Positions 12,410 to 24,999 of a DNA stretch of 64,000 nucleotides are shown here, in pieces. This stretch comes from Charina bottae (lineage: Eukaryota > Chordata > Lepidosauria > Squamata > Charinaidae), in the NCBI GenBank assembly GCA_023362775.1, contig JALMGJ010000005.1, forward strand, positions 82,067,921 through 82,131,920, in the 5' to 3' direction. Within the stretch, counting starts at the first letter, position 1. Each line of letters begins with the position of its first letter. Under the pieces are notes generated by a model, which saw only the letters and a list, made by a program, of their open reading frames with translations, was not told the origin of the DNA and made no database searches. Made by a program: the position numbers and the translations under genes.

Positions 12410-12470
12410 AGAGGAGGAGGAGGAGGAGGAGGAGGAGGAGGAGGAGGGGGAATAATAATAATAATAATAA
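12410..12470 (+). repeat. (GAG)n-(AAT)n compound microsatellite
   Basis: About thirteen GAG units directly followed by about seven AAT units. Confidence 0.93.
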
Positions 12471-13689
12471 TTCATGTAACAGCTTTGAAATCTGCTTTGA
12501 TTTCCATGTGCATCTGCACCGTTCAACATTTGTTGCTAGACAGAATCCAGTGCAGCTGCTTCACGATCACCAAAACATCATGAAGAACTTCCCCACGGAC
12601 GGACGGGGAGATGCAATCTGCTTAAAAACTAGCCAAAAGATGGCTGTTTTTAAAGCAAGCTTGCCTCTCCCAACTCCTTTTCTTGTCATCTCCTTTAAAA
12701 CATTTCTGGCCTTGAATGAAACATATGTGGGAATTGTATGTGAGCCATAGGAAAGTAATGTGGAAGATTTTTGGCCTGATGCGAGAAGGAAACATGTCTT
12801 TTTTTCTAAAAAAAATATTTCTCTTGCCTTAAATGAGAGGTGGGCAATCTGTGCAGGACTCCCATTTTCTTTTCTCTGCTTTGAGGCTCCAGGAGCTCTT
12901 TTCAATTGCACTGCTGCATTTCAGCCATGCAGTTACCGAAAACGATTATGAAACAGTTTCCTGGAAATTTGTGACAGAAAACACAACAAGAAATGTAGTG
13001 TATAATAACTGTGATAGACTTAACAAAGATAAAAAGAGCAACGAAAAAGCCCTTAGCCTGGCCCCAACCTTTCCCCAAAGGGAAAATCCATTCCCACCAA
13101 ACTTGCTTCCACGTCACACAATTGTTTTGCCATTTTCGTCCTCCCTCACCCAAAGGAAAGATTAAGTGTAACCCTTCCGGACACCAAACTGTTGCCCACT
13201 CTTGACTTAAATGACAGTTTGTCTATATGAAAGGGAAAAAACATTTAATCTGTTGACAATTTCTAAAAGTAACAGACTGATGAATATGACATAGTGTTGC
13301 ATTATTTACTATTTAACTGTTAACCAACAATTAAAGATATAGTGAAGCACATTATGGTTAATATCAGTATTCTCAATGATCCTGTGCATGTACTACACTT
13401 TTAGGTTAAGTTCCACGATGTCAAGCGCCATTGTTTGTTGTCTATCCGGGTAGCACCCCAGGGCTGGCCGAAAGCTCTTTGGACTGTGGTACAGATGTAA
13501 CTCAAGGAGGCTGAATACATGGGTAAACAATGCCCCTGATTTGGTGTGATAGGTTATAAAATAATCTATCTGCAAACTTACTTACAGAAGTGTATTACTA
13601 GAAGTTGTTACTGACTTTAGAGAATGGTTTCATTTTACTAACAACAGTCAGCCTCTTAGCTTACCCAACAGTTCTTATCGCTATTGTTT

Positions 13690-13750
13690 CAGAAGTAAAT
13701 CCCACTGAGTTCAATAGGACTTCTTGTTGAGTAAGCATAAATTGCAGCCT
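13690..13750 (+). repeat. Fragment of a dispersed repeat (low certainty)
   Basis: The patch reads like the short palindromic motif aagtcccattga...caatgggactt that recurs in reptile genomes, here decayed (aaatcccactgagttcaataggactt). I cannot name the family. Confidence 0.35.
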
Positions 13751-16518
13751 TACCTATATAATGCCTTGATTATGTAGCTTTTATTAACAAAGAATCCAAA
13801 GAAGAGCAAGAGCATAATTCATTTGGTAGAAGCAACTAAAAATTATAATTAGTGAGGTAGCTTTCGTAATTTACAAACCTCTTCTTCAAGTTAGCTATTA
13901 AACAAAAGGATGCTTTCGCTGCATCCTTTATCATTAAAACCTTGGGATCGATGCTTATGAAAGGATCAAGGCATCCTAGGGAATCAACGCAGAAGACCCA
14001 AGCCAGCACTTAGGGTTCAATGCTGAGAACGACAAGAGCAGCAACATGCTAATGAAATCCTAGACACATGAATAGAAGTTTAATATGAATCCTGCATTAG
14101 TCCGGCCACATTTGAGGTTACTATGTCCCATTCTGGCAATATAGCTTAGGGAGGAAATTGATTAACTGGGGCACTTTCAAAAATAAGAAACCAGCATGGG
14201 AAAAAAGTTTTATGATGAATTATTGAAACTGCTAGGTGAAAACAACAATATAAATAAACCCTTTGGAAATAAAGGGTTGTCATGCAGAAGAGGGCTCTCT
14301 AATGTTCTTTATTGTTTCAGACAGCAGGACTAGAACCAACAGGTAGAAATTGTAAGGAAGTAGATTTCAGCTTAACATTAGCTAAACAATCTTAATGCCT
14401 CACGAGATGGTGGATTCACCTCCATCTATGATACTGAAGGAGAAGCTGGAGAGCCAGCTGTTAGGGCTGCTGTCATGGTGCAATTGGTTGAAATGGCTTG
14501 GGGAGTGAAGAACTACCCTTTAATTGCCAGCTTCTGTGGGCATCATAGAGTGGTACATGGAATGAGAGCAAATATTTGAAAGCCCAGGAGAAAAATATTG
14601 CTTCCTATTCCCTGGTTTACCTGTGAAAGCTTCCAGTTCATATAGATTGAATATCTAACAGACCTCAGTAACTTGCAAAGAGGGCTAGATTTTCTGAGAA
14701 GGGTTGCATCATGGAGGCGTCCCCTGGCACTTGGTACAAGGTATCTCCACTTAAGAGAAGGCTTTCTATTTGCCAGCCTTTTACTGTTTCTCTCTCTCTC
14801 TGAAGAAACGCTGCTAATTTTGTTTGTTTATTGTCTTTGGTTTTATTTACTAATGTATCAAATGTACACTGTACCTTTTCATTTGCTTTTAAATAATGCC
14901 TCCACGCAGATACACATAATATTCCGACTGAAAACACTTAACACAATTCAAAAGCACACTTGCACAATGAGTAATTCCATAAAAACTTTAAAAGCTGATA
15001 TTTAAAGCTCCACCTTTTCAGCTGTATGAGGACAAGGCAGTACCATCCAGACAAAAACACGCAGCGCTGCTAAAGTGCTGAGTTTGTAAGGTTGAGCAAG
15101 GGCTGTATCTCAACACAGAAGGAAGTCCACCACTGGGCTCCTTCTAACAGTAGCTTTTAGTGGTGCCCTTGATTTCGTATGTTGCTATTTTAATTTTTTA
15201 AAGTCCTTTTTGCATCTTTTATCTGTGGATGATATATTTTGCCTTGAAAATTACTATGGTTGTCAGGTGGAATATAACTTTTCAAATCAATGAATTAATA
15301 TCTGTCTTTTTCTTTACATAAAGCTACTAACAGATTGAAATGATATCCCAGCCTGAAATCTGGCCTTGCTTGTCCTAACTGCTCAGTACAGGGCAAAGTA
15401 ATTTGTAAGTAGAGCTTCCAGTTCATGAGACATTATTTTTCGGTCTGTTCTTGCCAACTATACACTAATGGCAAAGCATATACTCTTAGAATCATGGCTG
15501 AAAACAAAAGCACTATGAGAAAAATAAAGCAAAAACAAGCTCAGGGAAAAAACACACCAAACCATGAGTAGCTGGGAGCCTTTGCAAGAATTCTTCTATG
15601 CTGTTTTCTCCCTACATATTTCTTCCCAAAGTGATTGCAGCCAGTGTGAAAACGCTAGTTGAATGTGAAAGGAAACACAGTACCACATTATCAATTGCAC
15701 AGAGCTTCTGCCGCACAGGCAGAGGTGGGGCAACCCTCTGCACACTTATTCTGATGTCCCAATACTGTCTTCAATAGTGCTTGGAAGTCAGGCCAAGGCT
15801 GCAATCCAACAATGCACATGAATTGGGAATAAAGGATCCAGCCTACATCTACATGCCTGCGAATAAAAACAAGAACAATAAAAAATAATGTCCTTCCAAA
15901 CAATCTCCTTCCAAGAAACAGAACAAGGGAAAACAGTCCCAGATATACCTTTTTTTTAAAGCTAAAGAGCTTTTTTTAAAAAAAAAACCTGTCATTATTT
16001 TCCTAACAAGTACAGGTTTAGGTTTTAAATGTTGCCTTGAGTTGCAAAGTATGTGAAGTTTTGGAAGACTTTTCTACTTATGGGCACAGCTGTTTTAAAC
16101 AGGACCTAAATTAAGAAGGTATTGCTTAATTAGCTATCCTAGATAAAGTGTTTTACTCAGTTTCACCCAGCAGGGGGCTTGTCTTGAAATTTTTTTTGGT
16201 ATTCCTCCTTCATTTCAGGGAGTGAAGAGTTCGGGATCCCCAAGAGCAAGTTCTAAGATAAAGAGATGTAGATCTGCCTGAAGGAATTCTATTTAGGTTC
16301 TTCTTGTATTGTGACAACAATGCCTCACAACAGAAATGCACTCTGGACCCAACAAACTGCAGTCACTTTAAAATCCCCACTAAGTAACTTTCTCATGGTA
16401 TCTGATAGGTACAGTGTACTGAAGTGAATTAGAGTGAATGGCCGAACTATTCCCCTTGCTAAATTTCTCAGTAAAGAAGTGCTTTCCCATCTAAATAATA
16501 AAAATACATATATATCAT

Positions 16519-16966
16519 TGGCGATCACTCGTAGCCGAGTAAGATTGTCTTCCAAGGGTAAAATTTTAACAGTGGATCCCTAAGTGGCTGTAAAGGCCAA
16601 TTCTGGATCCACACAACCTCCCACAATGAGGGCATAGGTTTCCGGGTGGGAGACGGTCATGATGAGGGTTTGCTTGACGTGCCTTCCTTTTAGCTCTTTT
16701 TTCCCTTTCGCCCTGTACTCGTGCTTCTTCAAAGTCCATAGCGCCTTTAATAAAGGCTGACCTCCAATTGAAACGCTCATGAGTTAGGGCTTCCCAGTTC
16801 TCAATGCTGATATTACATTTTTTTAAATTAGCTTTGAGAGTGTCTTTGAATCTCTTTTGCTGTCCACCAATATTCCGTTTTCCATTCTTAAGTTGGGAGT
16901 AAAGTAGCTGCTTTGGAAGACGATGGTCAGGCATTCGAACAACATGGCCGGTCCAGCGAAGTTGAT
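16519..16966 (-). mobile_element. Non-LTR retrotransposon 3' fragment with ORF2 C-terminus
   Basis: On the minus strand an open frame of about 130 codons starts at the edge of an AT microsatellite with YQLRWTGHVVRMPDHRLPKQ and ends CPHCGRLCGSRIGLYSH, a CCHH zinc-knuckle typical of the C-terminus of several non-LTR reverse-transcriptase proteins. The block RWTGHVVRM...GKRNIGGQQKRFKDTLK is the usual region before it. The reverse transcriptase and endonuclease are missing, so the copy is strongly 5' truncated. The frame is intact over its length, suggesting a fairly young copy. The clade (RTE or a related group) is uncertain. Confidence 0.75.
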
Positions 16967-16986
16967 ATATATATATACATATACTT
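16966..16986 (+). repeat. (AT)n microsatellite
   Basis: AT/ATAC run that abuts the truncated LINE fragment. Confidence 0.8.
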
Positions 16987-17115
16987 AAAAGTGAAGAACT
17001 TAAAAATCACCAAGTAATGTAGAATTAAAAATAAACTAATAAAGCAACCCTTGCCCATAGATTTAGGAGAAAAGTTAAAGATAAGAAAAGGAAAAAGAAT
17101 AGAGTAGAGTAGAGT

Positions 17116-17358
17116 GAGCCAGTTTGGTCTAGTGGTTAAGGCACCAGGTTAGAAACCGGAAGACAGTGAGTTCTAGTCCCACCTTGGGCACAAAGCAGGC
17201 TGGGTGACTTTGGGCCAGTCACTCTCAGCCCAGCCCACCTCACAGGGTTGTTGTTGGGGGGAAATAGGAGGAGGAAGGAGTGTTAGGTATCTTCTCCACC
17301 TTGAGTTATTTATAAAAATAATAAAGGCAGGATAAAAAAAATCTTTAAAAAATAATAA
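17116..17358 (+). mobile_element. Sauria-type SINE, full length
   Basis: This is the most complete copy in the window. It starts gagccagtttggtctagtgg (A-box-like tRNA head), has the B-box-like gagttctagtccc, then tgactttgggccagtca, the cctcacagggttgttgttg core, and a tail ending taataaaggcagg plus A-rich sequence. It is transcribed by RNA polymerase III and mobilised by a partner LINE; the family's 3' tail resembles BovB. The order of parts is seen here; the partner is known from the family. Confidence 0.87.
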
Positions 17359-20300
17359 TAGGAAAGGAGAAAGCCCTGTGTGACTGAGCATGTTCAAATG
17401 CTTTTTCTCCAGGGCTTTTCATGATAAAATATTTCCCATCAATGGTTTACCTTCCTAACGCAAAATAGCTTTAAAAAGCTAAAGGGATCATGTGCTCTAA
17501 GTCAGCCTCCGAAGAGCCCCCTTACATATGGCTCCAAGCAGTTCTCCCCCATAATCTTAATTGCCATGTTAAGACACACTGGTGTAGCACTTGAAAAGAA
17601 ATAGAATTTTTATTGGACTAAATGAAATACTTTCAATTGCTATGTGGTTGGGCAATATTTTATACACAGAAAGATTGGCATTAGCTGTTTCTTCTCTTTG
17701 CCCTATGAAAATTCCCACACCACACACTTCTTCAAAGCAACTGTGCCTAGGAAGATACCTTCTGTTGGCACCCAAATACTGTCCATAGTTGGATACTTCA
17801 GTTTAAGCAGGAGAGGGGCAAACAGTTCTCATACCTTCAAAGGAAGCTTCCAAAACAAGGGGCAGGTGGTAACTGTCTCTCCTGCCCAAGAGAGAGTTGC
17901 TTCTAGCCTTTTGCAGGTGGGAGAAAGAGGAGGGAGAATTTGAAGAGCTAGCTTTAGATACGTGGCAGTCACTAGAATTCTTTCACAATAGTCTCTTAGC
18001 TTTTCTACAATAAATTTTACTTACCAGAAGTTTTTGGGTTGTTGTGTTAATCCAGTCTGACAAATATATTCAGAAGAGGGCAACAGACCTGCTTAAGGGA
18101 AAAATGTGAAGAAAGTTTGAAGGATCTATGTTTATCTTTAAAAAGAGATTGTTGAAGAATAATGTTAGTTCTTTTTAAATACCATATACATTTAAAGGAA
18201 AAGGTGGCAAAGATTTGATCTCAGGACCAATTCTAATGGGTTTAAAAGTTGGGAGGTTTCCAGATATCACTTAAATAGTCATGGAAGTTAGAAAGTGGAA
18301 TCACTGATTTGTGAATACAATGTTGATGGAGGTTGAAAAATTAATAGCAGGAAAACTCAGTCACCTCTTTAAAAAAACTTCCTGTATTTTACTTAACATC
18401 AAAGAACTGATTTAAGAGAATGAGAAATTGTACTGGAAGTTTATTCATTTATTTTTCATATTTCTTATACCACCAAAACCCAGGGTTAAAGGCTGCCGTT
18501 ATGTAGTTATTTTAACCCCCATAATTTTGAATCAGTTGTAAAAAGGCCAGTTACCAATTTTTGTGGAAATGTGCCCCTATGCAGTGGTCAGTAGCAGAGG
18601 GCAAGTGCAAACATTATGTCCACTTGCTGTAGTTTGATGTCTACCTGCATCTTGACCTTTTATTGCTTATGCTTCATCTAGTACTGCTAATGTGTTGTGC
18701 TGGCAGGACTTACAGAGGACTCCTGTGCTTTCCTGTCTTTCTCCAGCTCTCCCCTTTCCCAGAGTTCCCTGGTTACTGAGCATGCTCTGTCCTCAATGGG
18801 CAGTTGTGGAAGGACTCTTCATTTCAGCACTTCTGTATTTGTCCTTTGCAAGTCCCTAAATTCTGTCTTTTTGCAAAATACTCACAGCAATTCTCTCTGT
18901 GTGCTTTTTCCCTGTCCCATGTCCATCAGCCAAAAGCAAAGCCAGTTTGCCCTAATAAAGGGTTACATATTTTGAATAATTGGCTGTGATATTCTCCTGA
19001 GAATTCTCTCTAGTCCTTAGTAATTTAAAATCAATTGCTTGGCTCTTGACACTGTTTGTTTTTTTTCTAAATCCATTTCAAGTTAGGAAGAAATGGAAAT
19101 AAAAATAGAATTATAATGTTACCTTTAGTGAGACCACGACACATTTCTAAAAGAATGCCAATAAAGCTGGAAAAGATGTCCATAAGGAGAACAAAATGAT
19201 CAAGGACCCAGAACACCTTCCCTATAATGGGAGCAGAGAGAAGCTTCTGAGTATTTTTAGTTTAAAGAAAAATGGAAGGGACATCAAAGGGGTTTAAACA
19301 TTATAGACAGTATTGAAGATAGTGAACAGGGAGAATATAATTGCCCTGTCTCCTAATACGGTGACCCAAGGTCACTCACTTGGCAGGAGATATAGCAGTA
19401 ACAAGAGCAAGTAGCTCTGCATGTAAGCCATAAATAATGGGGCTGCGCAGGCAGCACTGAGGATCCAAAGGTAAAAAGAAGTTTCAGAGGGCACAGGGGC
19501 ATCCTTTGGGGCCAGGTCCCTACTTGTAAGTAACCGTGGCACAATCACGCCCTAATCTTCCTCTTGTCTCATCCCCAGTCCATGAGTAAGACAGCCATAA
19601 GGTTTCCTTAGCTGTGTCAATACAAACATTTTCTCTCTTTTTCTGACACTATTCAATGGCAGCCTCAGGGTGTATAACTTCTGGCATGCTTCACCACCTA
19701 TCGCTTGGGGGTGAAGTCAAGTGACCAACGGTGGGTATTGTTGAGTGGCATGGCCTCTCCCCTCTGGTGGAGCCAGCCTTCACCATTTCTCTTCCAGCCT
19801 TTGCCTTCTCCATTAAGCTCTTTGTTTCTGGAGTTCCTTTCAGACCTGTCACCTCCCTGCCCCGGATCTTTCTAGTCTGCCTCCATCTTCTTTCCAGGAC
19901 GCCAACAACCCAGAGCAGAGCAGAACTTCATTATTTCATCTGAGGAAGAAGACAGGGGGTGTTTGTACTTATTTGCCAGTTTCTCTGCAATTGTTAATGA
20001 AGCCAGAGAGTGGTTGCCCAGGAGCTAATAATGTCAGTTCTTTCACCTATCCAGTTGCACGGCCATGTCAGGGTCTGCCTCCTTCCTCTCTGGAGTTATT
20101 TCAGCCTTGGAGTTTTCCCACTGGTTTCTTTAGTTCCCATCATTTAATTTTAACTTGGGAGGTGCCCAAATGGGTTGTGTGAGGAGGGGGAGACCAACCA
20201 GTCCATTCAGAATCCAGAATTTAACCTTCCCCATTCCTGCTGCAATGCCCCTGATTGGCGGCTGTTTTCCCCGTTGGCCGGTGATCTGCTGAAAAGGGAG

Positions 20301-23300
20301 GGTGGCAAAGCCAGAGGAGAAAACCAATAATCTTGCCTAAAACAGGCGCATGGCCACAAATCAGGTCACACTGTTTGGCAGTGATTCAGAATGGACACAA
20401 CAGAAGCAGGATAGGAATTGGCAGTTGGGCTGCAAATGTTACGCCAGCATTGTTTTGTGCTTTCCCAAAGATAGGAGGTTAACACTTGAAAGTCCCTCTC
20501 GCTGCTATGAACTATGATTGGATCGAACAGACAGTGTTTATGTTCTTACTTCTCTGCCATAAAAATGATGAAATGGAATCTCATTCACCTCGTGCATGTA
20601 ATCGTGCAATAGTAACTGTTTATACATTGTTAAATACTTAGGTTGTTTCAGCATCAGTAATAAAAGTGTTACATTTTTAAACAAGGAGTGAGAATTAAGG
20701 AAATGGTTCCTCAAGTACTACAGGTTGGAAAATAAGCCTTATAGAAAGGTAATGCTTAATGGATATTAAGTGTGTAGGAAAAGTTTGCAATAATATTGAA
20801 GGCATATTCAATAGTTTGTGCATTGTTCTTCAAGTTGAAGTCTTGGTGTATGCCAGTTTGATTCCATGTATCCACGAGATGTTTTTTCTCACTGCTGTGG
20901 TCTCTGGGTTTGACACAGAGGGTGCTGTAGCCAAACAGGTGTTGCCGTGATCCCTCACGTAAAGATGCCTAAGCAAGTATGAGGATCCCTGGTTGTTTCC
21001 TAGTAATCCCTTTGCAGCACATAGAATATTTGTGTTTCATCATCTCTCTCTCTCTTTCTGGGTGTCAGAGAAAAAAAATGGCGAGAAAGCTTTCCTGGCC
21101 ATTTAGCCCTTTATTGAATAATATTTTTTCATTTAATTGCAGTGTTTCTTGTCAAGGATGGATATTTCTCTCCCAGCACTAGGACATGCATCTTTTGCTT
21201 TGCTTTGCTTTGTTTGTTGTTTTTCCCCCCCAAGTAAACAGGATATTTCTCCTTTCTGCTGCAAGGCATCTCCCGCTCCTGAGCACACCGTTTATGTTTC
21301 TTTAATGATCACACTATTTCTGCCAGGATCACAGCTAGAGCCACTGTAGGTAAGGGAGGGGGAAAGGATGTTCACTATATAAACAGCCCTCCTTAAAGGG
21401 CTCATTTCCAAAGGATACCACTTCTCTTCACAGTCCCATCAGAGAAATGAAAAGAGGCTAGGCAGCACTGCAAAAATCCATAACTAAATAAATAAATATA
21501 TAGCATCCTAACCAAACGGAGAACTCAATAAAACAATCACTTCAAATATGAGAAGATATAAATCTTATGCCTGCACAGGTAACCCCCTCAATTGCTTTTA
21601 TTATCACCCAGTCCAGCTCTATTTATTACAGTCGGCGGCCTGTGTGAGGGATGCTGCGTAGAGGGTGGTCTCCCATTGCAACCCTATCCCCCCGAGAGGC
21701 AACAATCAGCCCATACAGAGGCAGATTCCACAGGGAGGGGGGAGCAGACGGTGACAAGCCCATCTGTCTGCACGAAAACCAATCAATAACTTTGTAACAA
21801 GAGCTCTTGTTGCTGCGAAAAGGACGACAAGGGAGTTGGATGCGGGTGGACCATGGAGGGGAGCCACTGCTGGGAGCCATAACGGAGAACAGAACGGGAG
21901 GCTTTGGGCACTGAAGAGCAGTCCCCGTATTTGCACGTAGAAGCAGGGGACTCAGCGGGAGAAGTCGGAAAGGGACCCAACAGGCACCTTTAGAAAGCTG
22001 CGTTTCATCAGGGAAGCCACTCCTATCTCAAACTGTTGGGTATCTTGCTTGAGTGGATGTTAGAAAGTACTGTATGTGGAATGCCCCATTTCAAAGACAC
22101 CTGCCAGATTAAGAAAATAGGCCCTAGACTGGCTCCCTGTTTGTGCGGTTGGGTATGTGTCTTCTAAATTGGAGCATAGGATATCTCCAGGAGCAGATAC
22201 CGCACCTGTGTCCTTAGATTCATGTAAGAGCACCCTTAAATTTGCCTTTGTGAATTGCACCCGGAGCCCCTCTCCTTGAGTTGACTACAATTTGTTTGAG
22301 AGACAGTTTAGTGATATTTTTTAGCTGAGCCTCAGGCAGTTTCTTCCCAGATCTCTTCTTCAGTAATTGTGCAGATGCTATTCAGCTGTTGCCGTGCTCT
22401 TTTTGTGGACATTTTATCACTGGAAAATACAGTCTCTCTCAGCAAGTGCAGGCATTAGCTGTGACTGTGAACGATACAGATAAGAAGGGTGTGGTTGCCC
22501 TCCTATCTCAGGAGCCTATTAACTATAACGGTGTGCAGTCACTCTGGCACAAAACCCAGAGTATTTCTCCTCCCACATTGGCATTATTTTCTCTGGGTCC
22601 TTCGAAATTTTCATTTCATTTTATTTTCTTTGTCCTTGTATTTCTATCCAACAAAAAAACTCCAGAGACTACATGTTCTCCTGTTTTAGCCTGCTATATC
22701 CGTTTTCCAAAATGGGGTGGAAGAAGGGGAAGCTACTTATGAAGCAATTGGGAGCCACTACCTTGGCAAGTTGGCTTATATCTACATAAATGAAACAACC
22801 TTTTTTTCTCCTGAAAATTAAAGGTGAAAGCACACTTAAGGTCCTGGAAATTCTCAAAGGGAGGGAGGCTCTCAGAGGCCTCCTTATGGCTGCCACTGCA
22901 AAAGGTGCCACTGCAGAATAATCATCTGGGGTAGCATATGTTCTCTGACGTACACCGGCATTTGCTAAATTAATTGTTTATTTTCCTACTGACAAATGCA
23001 CAAAATTGTATACAAGTTAAAAGAGCATAGATAAGAATAAATTATGCATAAAATTATTGCTATACATAAAAAAAGGTTAAGACCATAACATGACCTTAAA
23101 CTATACAAATATGTCACTTGCCCATTCTTCAGCAATAGAGGAATCTATTTCAGCTCTACAGATAGCCAACGTGTTGCCCACAGAAAGGGCACAAAAAGCA
23201 TATTTTCTTTCCTTTTTCATATGTGAGAAAATGATCCTAAAACGACAACTGTTTGATACTCCCTAAGTCATAACTGGGAGTTTGAATCAAACATAGAAAT

Positions 23301-23340
23301 GAATGAACAACGTGTGCAATATTTTTATATATATAATTTT
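17359..23340. other. Intronic stretch without recognised genes
   Basis: About 6 kb of mostly unique-looking sequence. GC-richer patches lie around 19700-20350 and 21600-21990; the latter contains the SOX-like palindrome listed separately. No open frame has a recognisable domain and no clear repeat family was found. Confidence 0.45.
21796..21811. promoter_or_regulatory. 16-bp palindrome with two head-to-head SOX-like sites
   Basis: The sequence aacaagagctcttgtt is perfectly palindromic and holds two AACAAG cores in inverted orientation, a layout that SoxE-type HMG proteins can bind as dimers. It lies in a CpG-containing, repeat-free patch (about 21600-21990). Function is inferred only. Confidence 0.35.
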
Positions 23341-23384
23341 CATTAAGAATGTTTATTATAATAGTAAAATCTAATACAAACTAA

Positions 23385-23512
23385 ACTTAAAGAAAGAGAA
23401 AAGAAAGAAAGAGTAAAAGGTGTAAGGAAAAAGAGAAAAGAAGAAAGAGAAAAGAGAAAAGAAATAGAAAAGTTAGAATATAATGAAGAAAGAGAAAATA
23501 GATATATAAAGA
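23385..23512 (-). repeat. Purine-rich (GAAA)-like tract
   Basis: About 125 bp almost entirely A and G on the + strand, imperfect GAAA/GAGAAA units. It may be the degraded pyrimidine-rich 3' part of the minus-strand LINE-like sequence next to it. Confidence 0.6.
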
Positions 23513-23639
23513 AGTGACTTCTAACCTTCATCACAAGTACTATATAAACAAATCTAGTGACAACTAAACCAACTTTATATTCCTTCCTTTTACTTCTAAC
23601 AATCTTTAGTTCATTCAAATATTGTCATAGGATTTGATT

Positions 23640-24190
23640 TCTCTTCATTTCTTCCTTGTCCCATCACACAAAGTTCTTCAAGGCTTTAACAAGCTTCTTT
23701 TGTAAATCCAATAGGTAAAAAATTGTCTGGGTCACTTCTTGGTTTATCATTTCTATTTCCCTTTTGAATTTTAAAACATCAGCCAGATTCTTTTGTAGAT
23801 TCAGTAAAACATCCTTTTCCAAGTCATTCTCTTGGCCTGTCAGTTGTAAATCCACTTTCAATACCATCTCTTATCTTGTCAGATAAAAGTTGTTCTACAT
23901 CTGTCATTTCTTCAGTAACACCTTTTGGACATAGTCTATCCATAGAAGCAGACATCATTACTGACATTGTTAATTCTGTGGCTATTAATTTCTGACTCCA
24001 TTCTTCAAGTCTCCTTCAGTATTTTCATTGTTATGTTTTGCAACATTTTGTAGGCTTGTATTTTTTTCCTCTACCTAAAATCTTTAGTCCCCTCTAATGT
24101 CCAGTTTTTAAAATCATGCAATCTTTGTTATGTCTTGCAAAACCCAAAACAGGATCTATTTCCTATGGGAAGCTGTTTGTTCTTTATAAT
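23640..24190 (-). mobile_element. Possible LINE remnant with coiled-coil ORF (minus strand)
   Basis: On the minus strand, 23664-23867 encodes a 67-residue leucine- and lysine-rich segment with heptad-like spacing (LNLQKNLADVLKFKREIE), and related text continues upstream with frameshifts. Coiled coils of this kind occur in L1 ORF1 proteins. Without more conserved residues the assignment is tentative; a host-gene fragment is unlikely because the frame is short and broken. Confidence 0.3.
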
Positions 24191-24339
24191 TAATTCCAAA
24201 ATCTTATTGTAAAAGTTTCAATATTCCAATTTTATCTGGAACCCTAGTCGATCTATAACTTTCTAAGATCAAAATCTTATTTAGCTTTTTGCTGTTTATT
24301 TCAGATTCTTTAAATTCTTATGATTCTTTATTCTTTGTT

Positions 24340-24426
24340 ATCATTATTAATAATATTAATTAATATTATCATTATCATTAATATAAATATACATATTTAT
24401 TATTATTATTAATATTATTATTATTA
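24340..24426 (+). repeat. (ATT)n AT-rich simple repeat
   Basis: Degenerate ATT/TTA repeat directly before a SINE head; it may have been the insertion target. Confidence 0.8.
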
Positions 24427-24427
24427 G

Positions 24428-24838
24428 AGGGGCACGATGGCTCAGTGGTTAAGATGCCAGGCTTGTCGATTGGAAGGTTGGCGGTTCGAGACCCGAGCGC
24501 CGCGTGACGGAGTGAGCTCCCGCAATCGCCCCACCTCTTGCCAACCTAGCAATTCGAAAGCATGAAAATGCAAGTAAATAAATAGGTACCACTTCGGTGG
24601 GAAGGTGTTCCGCGCATGTCATGCTGGCCACATGACCGCGGAAGCATCTTTGGACAGCGCTGGCTCCTCGGCAAGAAATGGAGATAAGCACCGCCCCCTA
24701 GAGTCAGACACGACTGTGCAGGGGAAAACCTTTACCTTTACCTTTACCTTTACCTTTACCCTTACCTTTACCCTTACCTTTACCCTTACCTTTACCTTTA
24801 CCTTTACCTTTACCTTTACCTTTACCTTTACCTTTACC
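24428..24838 (+). mobile_element. tRNA-derived SINE with expanded CTTTAC tail
   Basis: The head contains an A-box-like tggctcagtgg and a B-box-like ggttcgagacc. The body runs through gagtgagctcccgcaatcgc, ccacatgaccgcggaagc and cctagagtcagacacgac. It ends in aacctttacc, which has expanded into an array of CTTTAC hexamers (24727-24838). The same family occurs at 31863, 39057 and 40446. I recognise it as common in squamates but do not assign a formal name. Confidence 0.82.
24727..24838 (+). repeat. (CTTTAC)n minisatellite grown from a SINE tail
   Basis: About eighteen hexamer units, a few of them CCTTAC variants, directly continuous with the SINE's terminal acctttacc. Confidence 0.93.

Positions 24839-24878
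<40 letters not shown>
24839..24878 (+). repeat. (TTA)n microsatellite
   Basis: About thirteen TTA units directly after the CTTTAC array. Confidence 0.92.
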
Positions 24879-24999
24879 TTCTTTTGTTCAGGATTGAAGG
24901 CAAACTCACTTGGTGTCTTCAAACTTGTCATTCCGAAGGTCTCTAATAACTTAGAAGTAGTTAATGAGCAATTTCTGAAAGTGATTAGCAAGTGAGGTT

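Larger units (their letters stand above)
10621..16515. other. Intronic stretch without recognised genes
   Basis: About 6 kb of mostly AT-rich sequence. Apart from the compound trinucleotide repeat at 12410-12470 and a short ancient-repeat-like patch near 13690, I recognise nothing. A GC-richer patch lies at 11960-12110. Open frames are short and lack domains. Confidence 0.5.

Noticed and set aside
12317..12583. Gly-run / Ser-run open frames
   Set aside because: Translations of the GAG and AAT microsatellites; no gene context.
24605..24991. Open frames with (FTFTFT)n and (KGKGKG)n proteins
   Set aside because: These are translations of the CTTTAC minisatellite and TTA repeat.
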